The notes: generated by a model not told the origin, from the sequence alone. DNA of 41,876 nt from Planctomycetota bacterium (GCA_026692885.1 JAPLNJ010001227.1:1-41876), one strand, 5' to 3'. Positions 1 to 8,127 are shown, numbered from the stretch's first letter. Program-made: numbers and translations.

Positions 1-209
1 TCGAACTGACAACCTACCGGACCGGTGATGGGGCTCCGGCTGGCACCTACGTGGTGACGCTGGAGTGGAAGCAAGCCGGCGATCATCCGGAGCAGGGAGC
101 GGAACGGCTGCCTCCGGTCTACGGCGATCCGAGCACCTCGAAGCTGCGAGCAACCGTGGCACCCGGCCCGAATGAGCCCCTGGTCCTGCAGTTATCCGCC
201 AGACCCTGA
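1..209 (+). CDS. Carboxypeptidase-regulatory-like (transthyretin-like) small lipoprotein, C-terminal part only
   Basis: The reading frame enters from the left edge (first full codon at base 3) and stops with TGA at 207-209. The visible 68 residues read ELTTYRTGDGAPAGTYVVTLEW, then an ERLPPVYGDPSTSKL segment and a short strand-rich tail. This is the typical end of the small secreted beta-sandwich proteins that Planctomycetota encode beside DUF1559 genes, and complete relatives lie at 6289-6705 and 8714-9124. The role of the family is unknown; an extracellular or periplasmic location is inferred from the lipoprotein signals of its complete relatives. It ends 17-23 bases before the next gene, so the two are probably co-transcribed. 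The N-terminus lies outside the window. Confidence 0.75.
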   Translation, partial: ELTTYRTGDGAPAGTYVVTLEWKQAGDHPEQGAERLPPVYGDPSTSKLRATVAPGPNEPLVLQLSARP

Positions 210-232
210 CCCCGCCCCTGAGGAGCATGCCG

Positions 233-1195
233 ATGACAAGATCAATTCAACGCACCGGGTTTACCTTGGTTGAGCTGCTGGTGGTGATCGCCATCATCGG
301 CATCCTAGTTGCGCTGTTGCTTCCTGCGATTCAGGCCGCGCGGGAATCTGCTCGCCGCCTCCAGTGCAACAACAACCTCAAGCAGATTGGCGTCGCCTTG
401 CAGAACTACGAGGGAACTTACCGCACTTTCCCCCCCGCGTCGCTCGGTCCGTCCTCGAGCACGGCGCCGACGCCTCCGTATCGTCACGGCTGGGTCGCCA
501 TGACCTTGCCAATGATCGAGCAGCGCGGCCTCCAGCAGGTATACAGTTTCGACGCGAGCTGGTACGACCCACCGAACGCCAACCTGATCGTGATTCCGCT
601 GCAGGCATTTAGCTGCCCGTCCGCCGACTTGGGGCGGACCGCGACCTCGAAATCGCCGGCCTTCGGCACGCGGACCGCGGCAGCCTGGGACTACGGTAGC
701 GTGAATGTTTCATCCTACGTCCCAGGCTACTCCGGAACCGCCAACGCAGAACGGCGGAAGGGGGTCATGAACGATCGTGAAGGCTCCACCGTCGCCGCCA
801 TCCTGGACGGCACGTCACATACGCTGATGGTCTCCGAGTGTGCAAACCGACCCCAGCTTTGGGTCATGGGCCGGAAGCGGACAGACATCACGGCCGACAC
901 CAGCAACTACCCGGCGGGTCTGGTCGGGCCGGGAGAAACCACGGGGGGCGTGTGGGCTGAACATCAGAAGGCGGTCTCGGTCGGGGGTGCCAGCGGGGAC
1001 GGGACGACGACCATCGGTGGCGGCCCCTGTGCCATCAACTGCACCAACGACTGGGAAATCTATGCCATGCACCCCGGAGGCGCAAATGGGTTGTTCGCCG
1101 ATGGCTCGGTCCGATTTCTGGACGCCAGCATGCCGATCACGGTCCTGGGCGCCCTCTGCAGCCGAGCCGGCGGCGAAGATACAGGCTCCCAGTGA
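233..1195 (+). CDS. DUF1559 domain protein with prepilin-type N-terminal cleavage/methylation signal
   Basis: The protein starts with a short basic leader and the type IV pilin-like segment [34 protein letters not shown], whose Gly-Phe is the expected prepilin peptidase site. It then shows the family block CNNNLKQIGVALQNY and ends with the H-x9-DG block HPGGANGLFADGSVRFLD. It is probably a membrane-anchored, exported pseudopilin-like protein; the family's function is unknown. An ATG also exists at 227, but the AGGAG at 221-225 would touch it, whereas it lies 7 bases before the ATG at 233, so the latter is preferred. It follows the small lipoprotein gene closely. About 320 residues is normal for the family. 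Confidence 0.9.
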   Translation: MTRSIQRTGFTLVELLVVIAIIGILVALLLPAIQAARESARRLQCNNNLKQIGVALQNYEGTYRTFPPASLGPSSSTAPTPPYRHGWVAMTLPMIEQRGLQQVYSFDASWYDPPNANLIVIPLQAFSCPSADLGRTATSKSPAFGTRTAAAWDYGSVNVSSYVPGYSGTANAERRKGVMNDREGSTVAAILDGTSHTLMVSECANRPQLWVMGRKRTDITADTSNYPAGLVGPGETTGGVWAEHQKAVSVGGASGDGTTTIGGGPCAINCTNDWEIYAMHPGGANGLFADGSVRFLDASMPITVLGALCSRAGGEDTGSQ

Positions 1196-1231
1196 CGGAA
1201 TCCGTCTCAGCACCCATTCACGGAACGTATT

Positions 1232-1645
1232 ATGCGACGATCGTCCGCCACTGGTTATACGCCGGGAAGTAGCCCGGCCATTGCGAGAGCGATCGGCCAC
1301 CTGGACATCGGACACCAATTGTCCATCCTCGACCTGATCGCCAGATTGAATCGCGAAACAGGCATGACGATCATCGCTGTGTTTCACGAATTGAATCTGG
1401 CAGCGGAGTATTGCCAGCGACTACTGGTGCTCGATCGGGGCCGCGTGGCCGCGGTGGGCGAGCCCACCGAGGTCCTGACGGCCGAAACCATCCTGACGGT
1501 CTTCGGCGCGGCCGTGCGTGTCGATCGGAATCCGCTGTCCAATAAACCGCAGGTGGTCGTCACGGCGGGACGCAGTCACGGCCCGGTGCTGGCGGGACCG
1601 ATCGCCACGAATTCACCACAGCCGACTTGTCAGCGGGGGAGCTGA
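1232..1645 (+). pseudogene. Remnant of an iron/cobalamin-type ABC transporter ATPase (C-terminal third)
   Basis: From about 1298 the frame reads HLDIGHQLSILDLIARLNRE, then TGMTIIAVFHELNLAAEYC and RLLVLDRGRVAAVGEPTEVLTAE. These are the D-loop, H-loop (His in VFHELN) and C-terminal region of a FecE/BtuD/HmuV-type ATPase. Walker A, the LSGGQ signature and Walker B are all missing. The 22 codons before HLDIG do not resemble the family, so the 5' two thirds has been deleted or replaced. No permease or binding-protein gene lies nearby. Function is presumably lost. The tail after VVVTAGRS reads into intergenic repeat-like sequence. Confidence 0.75.
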
Positions 1646-1705
1646 GGCGTATGGTCTGCACTCCATAGCATCCAACGTTGCTTCGTTCGTGGAAGGGGGA
1701 TCAGA

Positions 1706-2344
1706 ATGGTCGGTGGCTTGACTCGGCGTCACTTGGTTCAGCTTGGTGCTGTTGTGCTCGCAATACTGCAGCCGCTCACCACGCAAGAGGCGGCAGAAAC
1801 AGCGGGGGCGGCCACGAAGCCCGGTCAGACAAGGCAACCGACGAAGGAAACAGGAGACGCGACGGACATGACGATTGTGGTGCGGCCGATCGGAGTTGTG
1901 CATTCGCCCTATAAGGTCGCCAAGGGCACGCCCATTCAAGGTACTTTCGGCGACCAGACGGAGGCCTGGATTGAGCTCCAGACAAAGTACGTTGCCGGTC
2001 TCAAGGATCTGGAGGGTTTCAGCCACGCTATTCTGCTCTACCACTTCCACAAATCGGACAAGGAGGAGATCGTGGGCAGCCCTTATCTGGAGAAGCAGGC
2101 CCACGGCATCTTCGCGACCCGGAGCCCCCATCGGCCCAATCACCTAGGGCTGTCGGTGGTCAAGATCCAGCGGATCGAAGGCCCGCGGCTGTACTTCACG
2201 GAAGTCGACATCTTGGACGGAACGCCCGTGCTTGACATCAAGCCTTACGTCAGGCAGTTCGACTGCCGAGATAACGCGGTGAGCGGATGGATCGAGAAGC
2301 ATTTCCAAGATGGGCGACGGCCCGAGGGCAAAGTGGCCGAGTAG
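1706..2344 (+). CDS. TsaA/TrmO-family protein (tRNA t6A37 methyltransferase-like) with an N-terminal Tat-like extension
   Basis: Residues from about 55 (MTIVVRPIGVVHSPY) to the end form a complete TsaA/TrmO domain. This includes the hallmark ATRSPHRPNHLGLSVVKI, the FSHAILLYHFH block and the C-terminal DIKPYV. In E. coli TrmO methylates N6-threonylcarbamoyl-adenosine at tRNA position 37 using S-adenosylmethionine. Here the best ribosome site (GGAAGGGGGA, 1691-1700) precedes ATG 1706, which adds 54 residues beginning MVGGLTRRHLVQLGAVVLAI, resembling a twin-arginine signal peptide. An internal ATG at 1868 has AGGAG 11 bases upstream and would give a normal cytosolic enzyme of 158 residues. Which start is used decides whether the protein is exported. 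It stands alone between unrelated genes. Confidence 0.85.
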   Translation: MVGGLTRRHLVQLGAVVLAILQPLTTQEAAETAGAATKPGQTRQPTKETGDATDMTIVVRPIGVVHSPYKVAKGTPIQGTFGDQTEAWIELQTKYVAGLKDLEGFSHAILLYHFHKSDKEEIVGSPYLEKQAHGIFATRSPHRPNHLGLSVVKIQRIEGPRLYFTEVDILDGTPVLDIKPYVRQFDCRDNAVSGWIEKHFQDGRRPEGKVAE

Positions 2345-2414
2345 AAGCTCAGCGTGCCTCAGTGTCCGCCGAGCGAACCGCCTGGGCAGCGAGTCTGCCT
2401 CGTAGGCCAGGGTG

Positions 2415-3302
2415 TTACGGCTCATTGCCGGCCCGTGTACACATCGCCCGATAGGCCGTCTGATCTATCGTCTCCGCCACCAACTTGACTGACCCGTCGC
2501 CCGCCAGGAACATCGTCCCCGCGGGGTGATAGCTGCTGAAGTTCTGCATCGGCGCGGACGGCGAATTGGGCGGCGTGCTGGAAACGGCCACAATGCGACC
2601 CGGAGCATGCGCCGCGCCGGCCATCACGCCCAGCCACGTCGATGGGAAAAACTTGGAACTGCGTTCCCCAACGATGAGCGTTTGACTCAGGCCGTCAGTA
2701 AAGTCGGCGAAGCGGAAGCTGCGTTGGAAGACGAAGGAGCCGTCTCCCACGCAGTCGCCAGTCCCCCCGCAAACCGTGGCCATCGTGACAGTACCGAACA
2801 CGCCGAGGTAATTTGCGGAAGCTATCTCGACTGGCACATAGCCGGGACTGTAGTTCGGCGCGGGCGTGGGCCCGGCGTCCAAGAGGAACGTCTTCTGTCC
2901 GGTGTCGGAAGGACATCGATAGGTCTCGATCATCGTCGTCCTGGCGATCTGGTTGACGGGGTCCGTGATCGGCAACTCGCAACGTACGAGATTCTCCGAC
3001 ACGCTCTGCTGTTCGAGAAGCGGCAAGGCGAAGGAAGCCCAACCCCAACCCGGTCTGCCAAGCCAATAGGGCATTCCAGTACTGGGATGCGTGGCCAGCC
3101 AGCCCGGAGGAAGCACCCGGTGCGTTTCGTGGTAGAGGTGTAAGGCGATGCCAATCTGCTTCAGATTGTTGGAGCACTGCGCTCGCCGGCTTGCTTCCCG
3201 GGCGGCTTGGACCGCAGGCAGTAAGAGACCGACCAGCACGCCGATGATTGCGATCACCACCAGCAGTTCAACTAAGGTAAATGCAGAGCGGGGATGATTC
3301 AT
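2415..3302 (-). CDS. DUF1559 domain protein with prepilin-type N-terminus
   Basis: The product begins [20 protein letters not shown], giving a prepilin-like cleavage/methylation site after a short leader. It has the [16 protein letters not shown] block and ends with [17 protein letters not shown], an H-x9-DG motif. At 295 residues it is near the lower end of the family. The frame is open further upstream, but that extension is basic, low-complexity and lacks homology, and MNHPRS gives the usual short leader, so 3302 is the start. It resembles the gene at 4574-5470 in its middle region (PGWGWA, ITDPxNxxAR, PxxxCPSDxGQ, GERSS, SSxHPxGT), so the two are close paralogues flanking the metal-related genes. 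No sigma-54 promoter was found upstream. Confidence 0.9.
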   Translation of the reverse strand: MNHPRSAFTLVELLVVIAIIGVLVGLLLPAVQAAREASRRAQCSNNLKQIGIALHLYHETHRVLPPGWLATHPSTGMPYWLGRPGWGWASFALPLLEQQSVSENLVRCELPITDPVNQIARTTMIETYRCPSDTGQKTFLLDAGPTPAPNYSPGYVPVEIASANYLGVFGTVTMATVCGGTGDCVGDGSFVFQRSFRFADFTDGLSQTLIVGERSSKFFPSTWLGVMAGAAHAPGRIVAVSSTPPNSPSAPMQNFSSYHPAGTMFLAGDGSVKLVAETIDQTAYRAMCTRAGNEP

Positions 3303-3497
3303 GATGCGTTGACTCTCTCGGAAAGAGGGACGAGACTCAAGAACGTGGCGACCGGGGCAGCGTCCGCAACGAGGCGCGACACAGGCCCGGTCCGCTGCGG
3401 GAAGCGGCCAACGACCGAGCAAGAATGCCTTTGCGCACGGATCGCGCGAGGGCGCAGGCAGATCGAGCCGCGCACAGCCCGAGCACACGACGCGCTG

Positions 3498-4079
3498 TCA
3501 AACGGGATTGATAGACGAGGCCGCTACGAGCTTCGGCGGCGGAACAGGTGGCGGAATTCGGACGCTCACCAAGCGGATCGTGCGGCTGACGTAATGGTCC
3601 AAACAGGCAGGCTCCGCCGGCCTCCAGACACTGGCCGCCGGAACCGCCACCTGGCTCAGGAGCAGCCAGAACGAAGTCACTCCGCGACAGCGGTTGGCGG
3701 CTTCCAGCAGCACCCAACGCACCTGGCCACGGGGTGATGCCGCACGGTCCGCAGAAGGCGCTGGGTCCCGGCGCGAGGGCTCGGTACCGCGGCGGCAGCA
3801 TGGGGGCGCAGCGCGCAGACGCGAGCAGCACGAAGCAGCGCCCTTTGGGTCAGCCGTTGGGCCGCCACGCGTCTCATGGCTGGCAGCCGCCACCACAAAC
3901 TCTGGCGGCGTGACGTGGTGGGCCCTGGCCCAAGCCAGCTTCTGGGTGTTCGTCTGGCAACAGCACGATCGCCAGCACTGCTCGGCATCCACGCACCCAC
4001 AGGGACAGTCCTGGCACGGAAACGGCTGCAGACTGTCCTTCCGCAACCCCGTCCGCCCGGGCGGCGGGCGTGGCCTCAT
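3498..4079 (-). CDS. Cysteine-rich planctomycete hypothetical protein, 5' end overlapping the HMA lipoprotein in another frame
   Basis: The frame contains PFPCQDCPCGCVDAEQCW followed by CCCQTNTQKLAWARAHHVTP, a cluster of eight cysteines within about 25 residues. A second conserved-looking block, WVLLEAANRCRG then FWLLLSQ, follows, with a proline-rich end. I recall similar secreted planctomycete hypotheticals of unknown function, but this is memory rather than a search. A metal or thiol role is only inference. The frame has no signal peptide of its own. Its first 206 bases overlap the C-terminal part of the HMA lipoprotein (3874-4389) in a different frame. Either the two are one protein split by a frameshift, or this gene has lost its own 5' end. 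The start at 4079 is simply the first ATG. Confidence 0.55.
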   Translation of the reverse strand: MRPRPPPGRTGLRKDSLQPFPCQDCPCGCVDAEQCWRSCCCQTNTQKLAWARAHHVTPPEFVVAAASHETRGGPTADPKGAASCCSRLRAAPPCCRRGTEPSRRDPAPSADRAASPRGQVRWVLLEAANRCRGVTSFWLLLSQVAVPAASVWRPAEPACLDHYVSRTIRLVSVRIPPPVPPPKLVAASSINPV

Positions 4080-4389
4080 AGCCCATCTTCTTGATCACGG
4101 CCAGCGCCGCCTCTTGGTCGAATCCGTCCTTCGTCGGCACGATCACCGCTCGCTTGTCCTCGAACGAGACCTCGACCGACTGCACGCCGGGAACTGCCTG
4201 AACCGCCTCGGTGATGGCCTTGGCGCAGCCATCGCAGTGCATGCCGCGGACCGTGAATACGAGTTGCTCGCCCGCGGCCTCCGCGCTCGATGACTTCTCC
4301 GGGCTGGCCTTTGGTTCTCGACTGGAACACCCGCTGAACGCGGCGCAACACAGGCAGAACACGGCGCACGCGATCGACCAATTTCTCAT
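3874..4389 (-). CDS. Heavy-metal-associated (HMA) domain lipoprotein
   Basis: The N-terminus MRNWSIACAVFCLCCAAFSGC is a lipoprotein signal with the lipid-carrying Cys at 21. Residues 42-110 form an HMA fold with the metal-binding motif GMHCDGC (Cys52 and Cys55) and the typical ending IKKMGYEA. Such domains bind Cu(I), Hg(II) or Zn(II); here the domain would sit on the outer face of a membrane. GGGAAG lies 8 bases before ATG 4389. The last 55 residues (after about AARADGVAEG) look like non-native sequence, because the same DNA encodes a conserved cysteine-rich segment in another frame. A frameshift joining the two is therefore likely, or the annotated C-terminus is spurious. Confidence 0.7.
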   Translation of the reverse strand: MRNWSIACAVFCLCCAAFSGCSSREPKASPEKSSSAEAAGEQLVFTVRGMHCDGCAKAITEAVQAVPGVQSVEVSFEDKRAVIVPTKDGFDQEAALAVIKKMGYEATPAARADGVAEGQSAAVSVPGLSLWVRGCRAVLAIVLLPDEHPEAGLGQGPPRHAARVCGGGCQP

Positions 4390-4573
4390 CGGACACTTCC
4401 CTGGTTAAGGCTTCTATTCGCGGACGCGCAGGAATCCGCGTTGGACGGCTTGGCAAGCGATCTCTCGAACCTCAATTGGACATTGTAACGGGTTCCCGCC
4501 GCGGAACCAGGGACAGGTCCGGGCGAGGGACGAAGTGCGAAGGTTGTTGCTTCCCGGTCCGGCTAACGACCGC

Positions 4574-5470
4574 TCAATGCGGTGCCGACACGGCCTCGCC
4601 TCCGCTTCGCGTCACGAGGGCCCGGTACACGGCGAGATCGATCGTCTCCGGAACAAGACGCACCGAGCCATCGGCCAAGAGGAAATGCGTTCCCGAAGGG
4701 TGTTCGCTGCTGAAGTCGTGAGTGTGACTCTGCGGCCAGTTCGGCGGGTAAATGACGGTACCGACAATCCGGCCGGGCGCGCAGTCGTTCGCTGGTTCGC
4801 TGCCAACCCAAGTCGAGAAGTCCCGCCGCGAACTCCGCTCGCCAACCATGAAGGTCTGGCTCAGGCCGTCGAGGATGTCGGCAAAGCGGACGCGGCTGTT
4901 GTGGAAGAAGCAGCCGTCGCTCAGGCACGGCTGACCCACGGGGAGTGCGGCACAGGTGTGAATACCGTTAGCACCTCCGGTGGTCCCCCACACGCCAACG
5001 TAGTTGGCGGTTGCGAATTCGTAGTTGCCGATGCCGGTCTCCTCGTCCAGGTTGAGGAACTTGTCTTGGCCGGAATCGGAAGGGCAGCGGAACGTCGGCA
5101 GATGATACAGGCGCGCCGCGTCGTTGGCAGGATCCGTCAACGCTTTCTCATAATCGATCAGGTTCTTCTCCACGTTGGACTGCTCGATGAACGGCAAAGC
5201 GCGGGCCGCCCAGCCCCAGCCCGGATCTCCGAGGGCGAGCGGGTGACCGCCCGAATCGTAGCCGCTCCAGCCCGCTGGCAAATGTCCGGAAGTGTTGTGA
5301 TGCATGTGGGCCGCCACCCCAATTTGCTTGAGATTGTTGCAGCATGAACACCGTCGCGAACTTTCGCGGGCCGCTTGGACCGCCGGCAGCAACAGAGAAA
5401 CCAGGATTCCGATGATGAAGATCACGACCAGCAACTCGACCAGAGTAAAACCATTTTGACGAACGAACAT
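4574..5470 (-). CDS. DUF1559 domain protein with prepilin-type N-terminus
   Basis: It begins [20 protein letters not shown], a near-ideal prepilin leader. It continues with AARESSRRCSCCNNLKQIGVAA and ends with SSEHPSGTHFLLADGSVRLV (H-x9-DG). It is 298 residues long. AAAGGG lies 7 bases upstream of ATG 5470; an upstream in-frame extension of 22 residues lacks homology and was excluded. It is a close paralogue of the 2415-3302 product, sharing a GWGWAARALPF-type segment and a CPSDSGQ block. Exported and inner-membrane anchored by inference; function unknown. No -24/-12 promoter was found in the 90 bases upstream. Confidence 0.9.
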   Translation of the reverse strand: MFVRQNGFTLVELLVVIFIIGILVSLLLPAVQAARESSRRCSCCNNLKQIGVAAHMHHNTSGHLPAGWSGYDSGGHPLALGDPGWGWAARALPFIEQSNVEKNLIDYEKALTDPANDAARLYHLPTFRCPSDSGQDKFLNLDEETGIGNYEFATANYVGVWGTTGGANGIHTCAALPVGQPCLSDGCFFHNSRVRFADILDGLSQTFMVGERSSRRDFSTWVGSEPANDCAPGRIVGTVIYPPNWPQSHTHDFSSEHPSGTHFLLADGSVRLVPETIDLAVYRALVTRSGGEAVSAPH

Positions 5471-5560
5471 GAGAGCACCCTTTAAGAAATGAGAGCGGAA
5501 TGATCCAACACGGCGCGCGGGCGTCCTAAAACGCACATGCCGAGAATGGAGTAAGTGGGC

Positions 5561-5923
5561 TCACGCCCCCAGCGGGGGTGCTCTAGTCCGCTGCAGCCGA
5601 AGAGAGGCACGCGCCACAACCACCGGCGGCGTCTTGAGAGTGGATGGCGGGAGTGCTTCCGCGTGGATGGCCTCGACGGCCCGCGTCGGTGCGACCTTTT
5701 GCGAAAGGAATTGGCAGACGGCGCAGCCATGTTCAGGCGAACTGGCGACGTGCTTCTCGCTCTCGCCTATGAAAACGCCGCCACCGGTGGCCTCACCGCC
5801 TCGGTCCCCATCGTCACCGCAGAGGCCTGGACCGTGGTTATGGAACAGATTCGCCGCAGTTACCGTGAAGAGGTAACTGGAAAGCAACAACCACGTTGCG
5901 ATGCGGCGACCCACGGCGACCAT
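5561..5923 (-). CDS. Small secreted His/Cys protein, DUF2946-like in layout
   Basis: The 120-residue product has a hydrophobic N-terminus (VGRRIATWLLLSSYLFTVTA), an HNHGPGLC segment, then HGCAVCQFLSQK and a basic, proline-containing end with RAPPLGA. Spaced histidines and a CxxC pair after a signal/anchor segment recall DUF2946-type small proteins, which often accompany metal genes. This is a resemblance, not a firm assignment. GGGTGAG stands just before ATG 5923. Its position on the same strand as the HMA lipoprotein, between DUF1559 genes, fits a metal-related role, but nothing shows it directly. Confidence 0.5.
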   Translation of the reverse strand: MVAVGRRIATWLLLSSYLFTVTAANLFHNHGPGLCGDDGDRGGEATGGGVFIGESEKHVASSPEHGCAVCQFLSQKVAPTRAVEAIHAEALPPSTLKTPPVVVARASLRLQRTRAPPLGA

Positions 5924-6140
5924 AGCTCACCCGAGAAAGTTGTGTCCAGAAGGGCTGTGGATTCTAGGGGTGATGGTCGAACAAGTCAACCTCGCGATTG
6001 CGAAGCCGCGATTCAGACGTGAGGTGGCCGGTCGCGACGGCCGGAACACGGGCGTCGGAGCGACACACATTCCAGCCCTGGAAAGGTGAGGAATGACTCG
6101 CTTGCGGGAGTTTTCAAACAAGATAGGATCGTCGAACTAG

Positions 6141-6235
6141 AGACTGGCGTCGGAATCGAACCGACCGGAGGGTCTTGCCGGACTCTCCCACCGGATTTGA
6201 AATCCGGGGACGGCACCAGCCGTCTCGGCCAGTCT
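6141..6235 (-). tRNA. selC: tRNA-Sec (UCA), selenocysteine
   Basis: Read on the minus strand, the 95-nt molecule folds as a bacterial tRNA-Sec. The 8-bp acceptor stem is AGACTGGC with GCCAGTCT. The 6-bp D stem is GACGGC/GCCGTC with a TGGT loop. The anticodon arm is CCGGA-TTTCAAA-TCCGG, with anticodon TCA. A long variable arm of 8 pairs (one mismatch) surrounds a CGGCAA loop, and the T arm is GTCGG-TTCGATT-CCGAC. The 8+5 acceptor/T-stem geometry and the long D stem separate it from tRNA-Ser and from suppressor tRNAs. The base after the acceptor stem is C followed by TAG, so the CCA end is not encoded and the discriminator is not the usual G. No selA, selB or selD gene lies in the window. Confidence 0.92.
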
Positions 6236-6288
6236 GTTCGAGATGGATTGCAGAAGCGGGTCGCCTGCCATCGTCCGCAGACCGCTCG

Positions 6289-6705
6289 TCAGCGCTGCTC
6301 CAGATTCCAGGCCGTCAATTCGTTCGCGCCGGCGACGATTTCGCAGCGCAGGCCAGAGCTCTCCGGTTGGGCATAACGCGCCGGGAGACGATTCGGACCG
6401 ACGCGTCTGCGTTCGTCTCCCTCCTGGACTAAGTCGCGATACTCAATCGTCACCAGATAGACTCCGGACGGAGCCCCATCGCCAGGCCGCTGGGTCGTCA
6501 GCCGGAAGCGTCCCAACGGGTCCGTGTGCGCTGTCAGACTCCGACGCGTCCTGTCCTGCGGATGAAACACGACCAGCGCCTCGGCCAGCGGTCGTCCCGC
6601 GAACAAGACTTGACCGCTCACCGGATACACCGGCTCTTCACGCCCCGCGCATCCGCTGACGAGGAGGCCGACGGCGAGGAGTAGGTGGCTGAGAATACGG
6701 TGCAT
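6289..6705 (-). CDS. Carboxypeptidase-regulatory-like small lipoprotein
   Basis: The N-terminus MHRILSHLLLAVGLLVSGC is a lipoprotein signal with lipobox VSGC. The mature part is one beta-sandwich domain (VYPVSGQVLFAGRPLAEALV, then DPLGRFRLTT, SGVYLVTIEY, LPARYAQPESSGL). This is the planctomycete small lipoprotein family encoded beside DUF1559 genes. GGAG lies 6 bases before ATG 6705; an in-frame extension upstream would bury the signal peptide and was rejected. It follows the DUF1559 gene at 6813-7799 by 107 bases on the same strand, so they probably form an operon under the -24/-12 promoter at 7931-7946. A structural role at the cell surface is inference. Confidence 0.82.
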   Translation of the reverse strand: MHRILSHLLLAVGLLVSGCAGREEPVYPVSGQVLFAGRPLAEALVVFHPQDRTRRSLTAHTDPLGRFRLTTQRPGDGAPSGVYLVTIEYRDLVQEGDERRRVGPNRLPARYAQPESSGLRCEIVAGANELTAWNLEQR

Positions 6706-6812
6706 GCTTCGCTCCGCTGCGGGGGACCCACTCAGGGAAAGCACGATTCCGGCGTGACGACGTTTTGTGGCCAAGTTGTTTGGCGACTCGGCCGCGTTTT
6801 GGGGATGACGCC

Positions 6813-7799
6813 TTATTCGGCCTCCCCGCCGTTACGGGTCACCAGAACCGCCAGCAGTCGCAGGTTCATGGATTCATCCAGATGGCGGACGGACCCGTCG
6901 CAGAAGGCGAAGTTCGCTCCCACAGGATGGAAACTGTAGAACAGATGCCCGTATTCGTTGGAGTTATTGATCTTCATCGGGCCGGGAATCGTGGCACTGG
7001 TGCACCACTCCGTTCGCGTGCCGATCTCGTACGGATTGTCGTTGGTGGCCCAGGCCCCCCCACGGGCTCGCGCGCAATTGGGCTGCGTCTTGTCGGCGAC
7101 GGCCGGCGTCATCACGCGGCCACGCCAGACGTCTTCGCGTCCCGCACACTCGGCGACCAGGATGGTGTGGGAGGTCCCGTCCAAGATGGTCGCAAACGTG
7201 CTGAGTTCCGGGTACTTGCGCAGCGCGCCTTTGAGGTCCGCGGACGCCGGGAAACCATCGGCGGCCGGCAATTCGTTGTTGATCGCCGCGCTGACGCCTT
7301 CCGGCGCAAAGTAATCGCCGCAGGCGCCCACTTTGTTCTGCTCCGGCGGCGTCTCCGTCTTGTTCTGCATCCGATTCGGATTCGGCGTGGACGGACAGAC
7401 GAACACGTCCAGCTTGGTCTGCACGGTGGTGGCATTGGGGATCGCGGTGACCGGTGAGTTGGATGTGGTGCTGCGCCACCAATTCTGATTCAGGTCGTAA
7501 TTCGCACCACTTACCAGGTTGGACTGCTCCAGGAACAGGAGCAGGTCGGGGGCCCAACTCCGTTGCGGCAAGGCATCCCGTTTCGAGTAGGGCAGGCACC
7601 GATACGTATCCGAGTGCTGGTGCATCGCAAACGAGATCTGCTTCAAGTTATTGCTGCACGAAGAACGCCGCGACGCCTCCCGCGCCGCTTGGATCGCCGG
7701 CAGGAGAAGTGCGACCAGAATGCCGATGATAGCAATCACGACCAACAATTCCACGAGCGTAAACGCGCTGTGAATCTCGACTCGGCGTCTCCCAATCAT
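6813..7799 (-). CDS. DUF1559 domain protein with prepilin-type N-terminus
   Basis: The protein (328 residues) starts [20 protein letters not shown], then [15 protein letters not shown]. Its middle contains [20 protein letters not shown] and it ends with [20 protein letters not shown] (H-x9-DG). This middle block and the end are closer to the 233-1195 product than to the neighbouring 4574-5470 product. The basic leader before AFTLVE fits a prepilin signal. AGAGGA lies about 11 bases upstream of ATG 7799. A sigma-54-type promoter at 7931-7946 and a palindromic site at 8029-8045 lie upstream, so expression is probably controlled by an enhancer-binding protein. The lipoprotein gene 6289-6705 follows. 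Confidence 0.9.
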   Translation of the reverse strand: MIGRRRVEIHSAFTLVELLVVIAIIGILVALLLPAIQAAREASRRSSCSNNLKQISFAMHQHSDTYRCLPYSKRDALPQRSWAPDLLLFLEQSNLVSGANYDLNQNWWRSTTSNSPVTAIPNATTVQTKLDVFVCPSTPNPNRMQNKTETPPEQNKVGACGDYFAPEGVSAAINNELPAADGFPASADLKGALRKYPELSTFATILDGTSHTILVAECAGREDVWRGRVMTPAVADKTQPNCARARGGAWATNDNPYEIGTRTEWCTSATIPGPMKINNSNEYGHLFYSFHPVGANFAFCDGSVRHLDESMNLRLLAVLVTRNGGEAE

Positions 7800-7930
7800 G
7801 CTCTCGATTCCTCTTCCGGTGGCCCATCATTTCCGTTTCGCCCAACAACGCCCTCGCGGAAAACGGACATCTCCGCTCATCGACCATTGCCGTTCGCCTC
7901 GGCCAATGGCCTCGAGACCTGAACTAGTTC

Positions 7931-7946
7931 TGCAAGCCGGATGCCG
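7931..7946 (-). promoter_or_regulatory. Sigma-54 (-24/-12) promoter for the DUF1559 gene at 6813-7799
   Basis: The minus strand reads CGGCATCCGGCTTGCA against the consensus TGGCACGNNNNTTGCW. The invariant GG and GC are exactly 10 bases apart. The expected transcription start is near 7920, giving a leader of about 120 bases. The palindrome at 8029-8045 lies about 84 bases upstream, a usual enhancer distance. The match is weaker than at 10262-10277. Confidence 0.55.
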
Positions 7947-8028
7947 AACTCGCGAAAATGCACACCGCCCCCGCAAGTCAGCCAAAATGACGCGCGCACC
8001 GCACGTATTGTCCGGCAACGCGTCCTGA

Positions 8029-8045
8029 GCGGTGAATATTCCCGC
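8029..8045. promoter_or_regulatory. Palindromic upstream activator-like site
   Basis: The 17-base site GCGGTGAATATTCCCGC is an imperfect palindrome (arms GCGG/CCGC around GAATATTC, with one T/C mismatch pair). It matches the palindromes at 10404-10418, 10434-10452, 14547-14564 and 15333-15347 (consensus about SSGTGAWATTCMCGS). It lies about 84 bases upstream of the -24 box at 7931-7946. It is proposed, not shown, to bind the enhancer-binding protein encoded at 12831-14495. Confidence 0.5.
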
Positions 8046-8127
8046 ACCGCAGGTGAAAAAAGCCCCGCACGCGACTTTCCGGTCTTCCGCTTGTCGCGAG
8101 TTACGGGGGCGATCAGTCAGTTCGCAG

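Noticed and set aside
6013..6376. Open frames on both strands across 6013-6376 with phrases such as GIEPTGGSCRTLPPDLKSG
   Set aside because: They are translations of the tRNA-Sec gene, a well-known source of spurious proteins.
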